From NCBI RefSeq assembly GCF_018449655.1, contig NZ_JAAVUX010000023.1, positions 1-64,000 on the forward strand: DNA of 64,000 bases, written 5' to 3'. The notes beneath the pieces are model-generated. The model was not told the origin of the DNA. It saw only the letters and a list, made by a program, of their open reading frames with translations, and searched no databases. This document shows, one piece after another, positions 58,124 through 64,000 of the stretch. Source of the DNA: Pseudomonas sp. dw_358 (GTDB taxonomy: Bacteria; Pseudomonadota; Gammaproteobacteria; Pseudomonadales; Pseudomonadaceae). Position 1 is the stretch's first letter. Every line of letters begins with the position of its first letter. Made by a program: the position numbers and the translations under genes.

Positions 58124-58137
58124 TTGTTTTTATTTTT
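58124..58137 (-). promoter_or_regulatory. Hfq/Crc A-rich motif in the module B operon leader
   Basis: The coding strand reads AAAAATAAAAACAA, containing three overlapping AAnAAnAA matches, 14-27 bases upstream of ATG 58110. Confidence 0.55.
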
Positions 58138-58144
58138 AAGCGGA

Positions 58145-58162
58145 AATGTCATCGTTAACATT
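58145..58162. promoter_or_regulatory. Candidate LacI-family operator, module B/DAK intergenic
   Basis: AATGTCATCGTTAACATT is an 18-bp imperfect palindrome centred on CG, with AATG/CATT ends typical of LacI-family sites. It lies in the 246-bp divergent gap and could serve both the importer operon and the DAK kinase gene. No second copy was noticed near the LacI gene itself. Confidence 0.5.
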
Positions 58163-58356
58163 CTGGAAATTAGCAGAGAAATGCGGGGTAAGCAAGGGAT
58201 TCGTGGGGGACTGGAAGGGGTGGTCGACAGGAGGTGCGGATGGGGTGGCAGGTGCTGGTCTGGGCACCTCTGCAAGACCCGCACATTGGACATCGCCCCC
58301 CTCACCCACCACACTCCTCTTATCCCCATAACAAATAACCGGGACCGGACACCACC

Positions 58357-60060
58357 ATGAAAAAACTCATCAACGACGCCCTGACCGTCGTCGACGACAT
58401 GCTCGAAGGCGTAGCCCTCGCCAACCGTGACCTGATCTTGCTGCAAGGTGAAAATATCGTCGCGCGGCGCGACTTCGCTGCCTTGGGCGCGGCTGGCAAG
58501 GTCGTGCTGATTTCCGGTGGCGGTGCCGGCCACGAGCCGGCCCACGCCGGTTACGTCGGCCAGGGCCTGCTGACGGCGGCGGTGGTCGGCGCCGTGTTCA
58601 CGTCGCCCAGTGTGGATGCGGTGCTCAGCGCCATCATGACCCTGACCGGCCCCGCAGGGGTGCTGCTGATCGTCAAGAACTACACCGGCGACCGGCTTAA
58701 TTTTGGCCTGGCCGCCGAGTTGGCCCGCAGTGCCGGTGTCGCCGTGGAAATGATCGTGGTGGGCGATGACGTGGCCCTCGACGACAACGGCACCGTGGGC
58801 CGTCGCGGCATTGCCGGTACGGTGCTGGTGCACAAGGTCGCGGGGGCGGCCGCCGAAGCCGGGCTGCCATTGGCCGAGGTCAAGGCTGCCGCCGAACGAG
58901 CGGCCACCGGCCTGTTCAGCATGGGCCTGGGACTGAGCGCGTGCACCGTGCCAGCGGCGGGTACGCCAGGGTTCACCTTGGGCGACAACGAGGTCGAATA
59001 CGGCCTGGGCATCCACGGTGAAAACGGCGTGCGCCGAGGGCCGGTGGAGCCTGCCGACAACATGGTTCATGTGCTGCTGGAGCGGATCTTCAGCCAGGGT
59101 CAACTGCTGCCCGGCGAGCGTGTCGTGGCCATGATCAACAACCTCGGGGGCACGGCGGTGCAGGAGCTGGACATCGTCGCCCGCCATGTCCTGGCCGGCT
59201 GCGTGACCCATGGGCTCAAAGTCGAAGCGGTGCTGGTAGGCACGTTTCTCACCGCGCTGGAGATGGCCGGCTGCTCGGTGACCCTGCTGCGGGTAGACGA
59301 TGCGACCCTGGCCCGGCTGCGGGCACCCACCTGCGCAACGGCCTGGCACCCCTTGCAATCCCCGGCCACCGACCTGAGTCGGCAACCCTGCGCCGCCCTG
59401 CCCGTCAGTGCCGGACCGAGCGGCGCCAGCTGGCGCAAGGCCGCCACCTTCAAGGCGGCGCTGGTGGCGGTCTGCGCCATCCTCAAGGAACACGAAAGCC
59501 ACCTCACCGAACTGGACTCGGTCGTGGGCGACGGCGACCTTGGCACCAGTCTGGCGCGGGGCGCAGTGGCCATCGAACGGGCGCTGGACACGTTGGACTG
59601 TGATCACCCGGCGTTGGCCCTGCAGCAGATTTCTGCTGTGCTGCGTCGCTCGCTGGGGGGGACCTCCGGGCCGTTGTATGCGATTTTCACCTTCAGCGCC
59701 GGCGCTTCACTGGCCGGGGCCGAAGTCACCCAACTGGCGTCCTGGAGCCGAGCCTTTCAGGCGGGCTGCGAAGGGGTGATGAAGCTGGGGGGCGCCAAGG
59801 CCGGCGAGCGCACCATGCTCGATGCCTTGCTGCCGGCGGCCCACGCCCTGCGCAACCGCGAGAAAGGCGCCGGTGCCGGCGAATGCGCGCTGCTGGCCGC
59901 CAGCGCCGCTTTGCAGGGCGCCGCGCAAACCAAGCAGATGTTGCCGCGCAAGGGCCGTTCGTCCTATCTGGGCGAACGGGCGCTGGGGCACGTGGACCCT
60001 GGAGCATTTGCTGTGGGGCTGTGGATGATGACCGTGGCCAACGCGCTGAATCGGTTCTGA
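58357..60060 (+). CDS. Dihydroxyacetone/erythrulose-type kinase (DhaK-DhaL fusion)
   Basis: A 567-residue ATP-dependent kinase. The DhaK domain (1-330) has GGGAGHEPAHAGYVGQG and H220 in GLGIHGENG, the histidine that binds the ketone substrate covalently. The DhaL domain (about 360-567) has the metal-binding VVGDGDLGTSLARGA with D392 and D394. Single-chain DAK proteins phosphorylate dihydroxyacetone; close relatives in tetritol clusters phosphorylate D- or L-erythrulose. It is divergent from the module B importer operon, beside an erythritol/threitol-type dehydrogenase, which favours erythrulose. Confidence 0.92.
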   Translation: MKKLINDALTVVDDMLEGVALANRDLILLQGENIVARRDFAALGAAGKVVLISGGGAGHEPAHAGYVGQGLLTAAVVGAVFTSPSVDAVLSAIMTLTGPAGVLLIVKNYTGDRLNFGLAAELARSAGVAVEMIVVGDDVALDDNGTVGRRGIAGTVLVHKVAGAAAEAGLPLAEVKAAAERAATGLFSMGLGLSACTVPAAGTPGFTLGDNEVEYGLGIHGENGVRRGPVEPADNMVHVLLERIFSQGQLLPGERVVAMINNLGGTAVQELDIVARHVLAGCVTHGLKVEAVLVGTFLTALEMAGCSVTLLRVDDATLARLRAPTCATAWHPLQSPATDLSRQPCAALPVSAGPSGASWRKAATFKAALVAVCAILKEHESHLTELDSVVGDGDLGTSLARGAVAIERALDTLDCDHPALALQQISAVLRRSLGGTSGPLYAIFTFSAGASLAGAEVTQLASWSRAFQAGCEGVMKLGGAKAGERTMLDALLPAAHALRNREKGAGAGECALLAASAALQGAAQTKQMLPRKGRSSYLGERALGHVDPGAFAVGLWMMTVANALNRF

Positions 60061-60080
60061 TGGGCGGCGGGCAGAAACGA

Positions 60081-60117
60081 CATCGCCGGTGTTGCCCTGA
60101 GGCAAACACCGGCGATG
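60081..60117. terminator. Strong hairpin between DAK gene and tRNA-Gln
   Basis: CATCGCCGGTGTTGCC pairs with GGCAAACACCGGCGATG around CTGA with one bulge. On the minus strand it is followed by TCGTTTC, so it may end the tRNA transcript as well as the DAK mRNA. Confidence 0.7.
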
Positions 60118-60125
60118 AAAGAAGA

Positions 60126-60200
60126 TGGCAGGGGCGGCTGGATTCGAACCAACGCATGGCAGGATCAAAACCTGCTGCCTTACCGCTTGGCGACGCCCCT
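60126..60200 (-). tRNA. tRNA-Gln (anticodon TTG)
   Basis: A 75-nt cloverleaf with encoded CCA. Acceptor AGGGGCG/CGCCCCT with discriminator G; the D-arm region GCCAAGCGGTAAGGC; anticodon stem GCAGG/CCTGC with loop TTTTGAT reading TTG; and T-arm with GGTTCGAATCC. Its 3' end faces the catabolic region. Confidence 0.95.
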
Positions 60201-60331
60201 GGAGCGACTGCTGCGAATGCGTTGTGAAGCGCTTTGCAACAATGAGCGGGAATTTACCAGCTTTCCTCGCGGGCGGGAAGCGCCAAGGCAAAAAAAACTT
60301 CCTAAAACAGCCACTTACTTTCCAGCACCGT

Positions 60332-61207
60332 TCACGCGTGGGCGGCTTGCTCGTTCGACGAGGTCACTACGCTGCCGGCACAGGCCAGAACGATACCGGC
60401 AATGGCCACCCATTGCGCCATGCCCAGACGCTCGCCCAGCACACCCAGGCCGATCAGCGCCGCCACCGCCGGCTGGGCGCTGCTCAACAAGCCGAACACC
60501 TTGGGCGGCGCATTGCGCAAGGCGACCATGTCCAGGCTATTGGGCACCACGCTGGACAACAGCGCGATGCACAGGCCTGCCAGCAAAACGCTCGGCTGCA
60601 ACAGCAAGGCCCCGCTCTGTGCCAGCCCCATGGGCAAGGCAATGATCCCGGCCACCAGCATGCCCCAGGTCACCGCGCTGCTGGCCGCATCCTTCACGCG
60701 GTTGCCGAACACGATGTACAACGCCCAGCAACTGGCGGCGCCGAAGCCGAAGAGAATGCCCACCCGGTCCAGTACGGCGCCACCGGCCTCGCTGGGCAGC
60801 AGCAGCGACAGCGAGCCGATGGCCAGCGCCAGCCAGAGAATGTCGAAGCCCCTGCGCGAGGCGAGCATCGACACGGCCAGCGGGCCGGAGATCTCGATGG
60901 CCGACGCGACCCCCAGCGGCAAGCGCTGAAACGCTTGATACAGGCACAGGTTCATTCCGGCCAGCATCACGCCGTAGATCAGCACGTTGCGCCACTGCAA
61001 TGCGTCCAGCCGTACTCGCCACGGCCGCACGACGGCCAGCAGCACTAACGCCGCCAGACCGATGCGCAAGCTGGCCACGCCACTGGTACCGACCATCGGG
61101 AACAAGGTCTTGGCAAGCGCCGCGCCGGCATTGGCAGAGAACTGAGCCGCGAGGACGGCGCTGCAGGCCGCCCACGGCGAAAGGGTCGTGGTTTTGGTCG
61201 TATTCAT
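60332..61207 (-). CDS. EamA family transporter (RhtA-like exporter)
   Basis: A 291-residue protein with ten predicted hydrophobic helices in two EamA repeats. SAIEISGPLAVSML and SSVVPNSLDMVALRNAPPKVFGLLSSAQPAVAALIGLGVLGERL match the RhtA (threonine/homoserine exporter) group. Downstream of the GlxA-type regulator on the same strand (35-bp gap). Substrate uncertain. Confidence 0.88.
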   Translation of the reverse strand: MNTTKTTTLSPWAACSAVLAAQFSANAGAALAKTLFPMVGTSGVASLRIGLAALVLLAVVRPWRVRLDALQWRNVLIYGVMLAGMNLCLYQAFQRLPLGVASAIEISGPLAVSMLASRRGFDILWLALAIGSLSLLLPSEAGGAVLDRVGILFGFGAASCWALYIVFGNRVKDAASSAVTWGMLVAGIIALPMGLAQSGALLLQPSVLLAGLCIALLSSVVPNSLDMVALRNAPPKVFGLLSSAQPAVAALIGLGVLGERLGMAQWVAIAGIVLACAGSVVTSSNEQAAHA

Positions 61208-61242
61208 GGCGGCCGAGCATACCGGCCCGACGGTGACTCTCG

Positions 61243-62220
61243 CTAGTGGGCGAGACGCGATTCAGAGGGCGTACCCTCCTCGAATTTGCTCCAGATTCGC
61301 CGCAGGTGCCGCGCCGAACCAAACCCGGCGCGCTGAGCCACAGCCTCCATGTCCAGGCCCGATTGCTCGAGCAGCTCCCGGGCCAGGGTGACCCGTAGCC
61401 GATGCAGATAATCCAGCGGGGCAGCTCCGACATGCTCATGAAACAGACGGCCCAGATGGCGGCTGCTGGTGCAGGCAATATCGGCCATGCGCTCCACGCT
61501 CCAATCGTCGCTCGGGTCGGCCACGATGGCGTCCTGCACGCGGTGCACGCCGGGGTGCAGGTGATTGCGGCCGCTGATCCAGGGCGACAGTTGCGGGTCG
61601 CAGCCGCTGCGGCGCCTGTACACCACCATCTCCCGCGCCACGGTGCAGGCCAGCCTCGGCCCGGCCAGCTCGGCGAGCAGGTGCAAGGTCAGATCGATGC
61701 CGGCCGTGATCCCGGCGCTGGTGCTGATGCGGCCATCGGTGACATACAGACGGTTTTCCACGACCCGCGCCTTGGGCGCCAGCGATTGCAGCGTCGCGCA
61801 CAGGGCGTGATGAGTGGTGCATTGCCGCCCGTCCAGCAAACCCGCGCGCGCGGCGCTCAAGGCACCGGCGCAGACGCACAACACTTGCTCGCGGCTGGGC
61901 GCAACCACCCGGCGCAACCAGTCCACCAGCGTCGCACTGGCGGTGTCGAGGCCGTGTTGCTCGGCGGCTGTGACCTGCGAGGTGGATCCCACCAGCACCA
62001 CCAACGTGCCTGCGGCCACCTGCTCGGGCAAGGGTGCCAGGCCGTTCAGCGGCAGGCCGATGGAGCTCTGAATGTCAGCGACCGGGCCGGCATACTGCAA
62101 GTCGAAACCGATCCCCCCCTCGCCCCCCACTTGATTCGCCAGGCGCAAGGCTTCGGCCGGCCCGGCCAGGTCCAGCATCAGCACGTGGGGCAACAAGACG
62201 AACAACACAGGGACACGCAT
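61243..62220 (-). CDS. GlxA family transcriptional regulator (DJ-1/PfpI + AraC HTH)
   Basis: A 325-residue protein. The N-terminal class I amidotransferase-like domain (VLLPHVLMLDLAGPAEALR... VLCVCAGALSAARAGLLDGR) is joined to a C-terminal AraC helix-turn-helix (ACTSSRHLGRLFHEHVGAAPLDYLHRLR, AQRAGFGSARHLRRIW). It follows the isochorismatase-fold gene by 4 bp, so the two are one transcript, and it probably regulates it or the EamA gene. Confidence 0.92.
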   Translation of the reverse strand: MRVPVLFVLLPHVLMLDLAGPAEALRLANQVGGEGGIGFDLQYAGPVADIQSSIGLPLNGLAPLPEQVAAGTLVVLVGSTSQVTAAEQHGLDTASATLVDWLRRVVAPSREQVLCVCAGALSAARAGLLDGRQCTTHHALCATLQSLAPKARVVENRLYVTDGRISTSAGITAGIDLTLHLLAELAGPRLACTVAREMVVYRRRSGCDPQLSPWISGRNHLHPGVHRVQDAIVADPSDDWSVERMADIACTSSRHLGRLFHEHVGAAPLDYLHRLRVTLARELLEQSGLDMEAVAQRAGFGSARHLRRIWSKFEEGTPSESRLAH

Positions 62221-62224
62221 GAAC

Positions 62225-62770
62225 TCAGCTCTCCAAGGCTTGGGCGACGGTAAGGATGCGGGCGAAACGCCCTTCGAGCACCAGTTCGGTACGCTCGCGA
62301 ATCTGCGCAGGGCCGTAGGTGCGGCCGCTGCGGGCGTGGGTCATGGCAAAGGTCAGGGTCGCTTCGCTGACGAAGTCCACTGCAAAGCCGCTGTCCGAGG
62401 CGTGGCGGGTGGTGGTCTCGCAACACTGCTCGGTGCGGATACCGCTGACGATCAGCCGCCGGATCCCGCGCCCGGTCAGCCACGGCGCCAGCGGCGTACC
62501 GGCCAAGGCACTGTGATAGCGCTTGTGAAAGGTCACGGTGGGCTTGATGGCCAAGTCCTCAAGGGCCCGCACCTGCCCCGACGCCAGGGAGAAATGACCA
62601 CTGTCCTCGACATGAAATACCTGCACTACCGGGATCCTCAAGGCCACGCAGCCGTCGATCAATGCCTGCTGCTGGACGAGATAGGCCGCCAGGTCATTTT
62701 CGGACCAGTACGGAGAATGGCGAAAGGACTCTTGTACGTCGATCACGAGCAACGCGGTAGAAATTGACAT
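62225..62770 (-). CDS. Isochorismatase family cysteine hydrolase
   Basis: A 181-residue protein starting MSISTALLVIDVQESF at ATG 62770. The catalytic Asp is in VIDVQ, Lys in FHKRYHSAL, and the Cys in SGIRTEQCCETTTRHASD. Such enzymes hydrolyse amides or ureas (nicotinamidase-like). The GlxA-type regulator follows at once. The frame to 62827 adds 19 residues without homology. Confidence 0.9.
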   Translation of the reverse strand: MSISTALLVIDVQESFRHSPYWSENDLAAYLVQQQALIDGCVALRIPVVQVFHVEDSGHFSLASGQVRALEDLAIKPTVTFHKRYHSALAGTPLAPWLTGRGIRRLIVSGIRTEQCCETTTRHASDSGFAVDFVSEATLTFAMTHARSGRTYGPAQIRERTELVLEGRFARILTVAQALES

Positions 62771-63000
62771 GCTATTTCCGTGGCCTTGAGCAAACTGAAT
62801 GAGGAAGCCATCGTAGGCGCCATGCAAGGCTGGAAACAGGCCAGAGCCGGACCGATACAGGACAGAAACGGACTTTTACGGAGGTGGCTGAACTGACGCT
62901 GTCGCGACCCAGGAGAGGTGATGGCCCTTGGCAAGCTGGCAGGGTGCAGACGCAGTGTACAAATAGTAACCAATCGTCGCTCAACCAGTCCCGCCGTGGC

Positions 63001-63065
63001 CTGCAGACAGCTGTGCGCAGGTTATCCACAAGCGGATGCACAGCAGATGTGGGCAAAAAATCGTT
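63001..63065 (+). repeat. Direct repeat copy 1 with DnaA box
   Basis: About 65 bp beginning CTGCAGACAGCTGTGCGCAG and containing TTATCCACA at 63022-63030, then GCGGATGCACAG and TGTGGGCAAAAA. Aligned with 63225-63290 it differs at roughly a dozen positions. It lies in the 560-bp gap 62771-63329, which otherwise holds no supported gene. Confidence 0.7.
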
Positions 63066-63224
63066 TTTGGCCAAAGGGTTATACCGATCGATCTTGACCG
63101 CCCTCGGCAGCGCCTTGATACCCGGCACCCGATCGGTTGTCCAACACACTGCGCAGTTCGCCGTCATGAAGCCGTTGACCTGAACAAAAAACAACCACCC
63201 TGTTCCCACCCAGGCCTGCCAAGG

Positions 63225-63290
63225 CTTGCAGCCAGATGTACGCAGCTTATCCACAGGCGGATACACAGTGATTGTGGGCAAAAATCCGTT
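63225..63290 (+). repeat. Direct repeat copy 2 with DnaA box
   Basis: Second copy: CTTGCAGCCAGATGTACGCAG, TTATCCACA at 63247-63255, GCGGATACACAG, TTGTGGGCAAAAAT. The spacing to copy 1 is about 225 bp. The DnaA-box nonamer is identical in both while flanking bases drift. Confidence 0.7.
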
Positions 63291-63329
63291 TGCAGACAGC
63301 CGCTTGCAGCACCTGAAGGCCGATCGGCC

Positions 63330-64000
63330 TCACAATGCCCACTGCGCTGCCAGGGTCGCTGCATCCCCCGCAAAGTGATTGCAGTCCAGCCGCTTTTTGG
63401 CATCCCCCAGGATCCCCGCCACGGCACGACAGCCCGGCGGCCCGACGTCGCCATCGGTGTATTGCCAGAGCCAGAAGCTCTCCCAACTGCGTTGCACCGT
63501 CGGATGCGAACCGTATTGGGCCAGCCACAGGCGGTGTTGAGCGAAGAACGCATTGCTGGTCGAGCCGAGGTAACCCTTCAAGGTGCTGCCGCTGTAAATG
63601 ACCGGACGACGCCCCAGTCGGTTGAAGATCTCTTCACAGAAGCGCTGGGCGATGTCCAGGGTCATCTGGTTGCCTGGCGTGGCTTCGAAATCCAGGGCAA
63701 CCAAGGTGTGGGCATCCGGCTCGGCATAGCGCAGGAAGTTGTCCACCTGGGTGATGGGGTCAGCGGCCGTTCCCCAGTGATAGGCGCCCCACAGCAAGCC
63801 GGCATCGAGGGCCTGCTGGCGGCGTTCGGCGTACTGATCATCCTGCCCGTGCTGACCGGTGGTGGCTTTGTGAATGACGCCGACCAGGCCCGCCGCCTTG
63901 GCCTGGGCAAAGCTGCCGACGCCGTCGTTATGGTTCATGTCGATGACCAATGGCACGTCCGCGAGGCGGGCCTGGGGGCCTGAAGGCACAGCGGGTGTCG
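63330..64000 (-). CDS. GH25 lysozyme-like protein, 5' end at or beyond the window edge
   Basis: At least 219 residues. Glycoside hydrolase family 25 landmarks are PLVIDMNHNDGVGSFAQAKAAGLVGVIHKAT, GAYHWGTAADPITQVDNFL, ALDFEATPG with the catalytic acids, and WLWQYTDG. It would cut peptidoglycan. A GTG at 63989 could start it, but the frame stays open to the edge, so the N-terminus and any signal peptide are not visible. Confidence 0.88.
   Translation of the reverse strand, partial: TPAVPSGPQARLADVPLVIDMNHNDGVGSFAQAKAAGLVGVIHKATTGQHGQDDQYAERRQQALDAGLLWGAYHWGTAADPITQVDNFLRYAEPDAHTLVALDFEATPGNQMTLDIAQRFCEEIFNRLGRRPVIYSGSTLKGYLGSTSNAFFAQHRLWLAQYGSHPTVQRSWESFWLWQYTDGDVGPPGCRAVAGILGDAKKRLDCNHFAGDAATLAAQWAL

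Noticed and set aside
58111..59607. Upstream extension of the ribose-type binding-protein frame into the DAK gene
   Set aside because: The signal peptide begins at 58110. The extension is antisense to a well-supported kinase and crosses the divergent promoter region.
60126..60200. tRNA-Gln as an attachment site of an integrated element
   Set aside because: No integrase or direct repeat of the tRNA end was found in the window, so it is not annotated as att.

Overview
The window is GC-rich, densely coded DNA of a Pseudomonas chromosome. Evidence for the genus is a Crc-decoy sRNA behind a sigma-54 promoter, a PrrF-type iron sRNA with a Fur box, a DpkA-type imino-acid reductase, the gene string tamB-tamA-GNAT-xthA, and two very large dermonecrotic-toxin-like proteins. 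The species cannot be read off; a fluorescens/putida/syringae-type member fits best. No prophage, insertion sequence, CRISPR array or integrase was seen.

Layout. 0-4 kb: a long inverted repeat, then a TAXI-type TRAP transporter operon (binding protein, fused permease, DUF1850) on the minus strand. 4-8.4 kb: a minus-strand beta-oxidation-like operon (AraC regulator, 3-hydroxyacyl-CoA dehydrogenase-like SDR, thiolase, acyl-CoA dehydrogenase). 8.4-13.3 kb: small enzymes (SRPBCC protein, exported hydrolase, hydroxyacid dehydrogenase), a LEA-type lipoprotein, a DUF883 protein and dpkA. 13.4-17.7 kb: a 1430-residue toxin-like protein ending in an M35-like zinc protease motif. 17.7-29.7 kb: small membrane and lipoproteins, an orphan Mor activator, tamAB, xthA, a PstS-OmpA fusion, and an acyl-CoA dehydrogenase with a divergent LysR regulator. 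29.7-34.2 kb: a second giant toxin-like protein. 34.3-36.0 kb: a regulatory knot of a LiuR-like MerR regulator with a 16-bp palindromic operator, a CrcY-type sRNA, an Lrp regulator and a PrrF sRNA. 36.2-41.8 kb: M14 carboxypeptidase, zapE, a prpE-like acyl-CoA synthetase and a leucine-rich-repeat/protein-kinase fusion.

41.9-60.1 kb is an 18-kb polyol/sugar catabolic region made of two adjacent modules. Module A has a CUT1 ABC importer, an iditol/xylitol-type zinc dehydrogenase, a SorC-family regulator and an FGGY kinase. Module B has a CUT2 (ribose-type) ABC importer, a dehydrogenase resembling erythritol/L-threitol dehydrogenase, an FGGY kinase, an SDR, a LacI regulator and a divergent two-domain dihydroxyacetone/erythrulose-type kinase. 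Hfq/Crc-type AAnAAnAA motifs lie just upstream of several of these start codons, so the sRNA at 34.9 kb is likely a trans-acting controller of the catabolic genes in the same window.

60.1-64 kb: tRNA-Gln(TTG), an EamA exporter, a GlxA-type regulator with an isochorismatase-fold hydrolase, a 560-bp gap with two diverged direct repeats each carrying TTATCCACA, and a GH25 lysozyme-like gene reaching the window edge.

Best candidate for something undescribed: the module B pathway (tetritol-like, but with no isomerases visible and an extra FGGY kinase). Next are the LRR-kinase fusion and the paired DnaA-box repeats.
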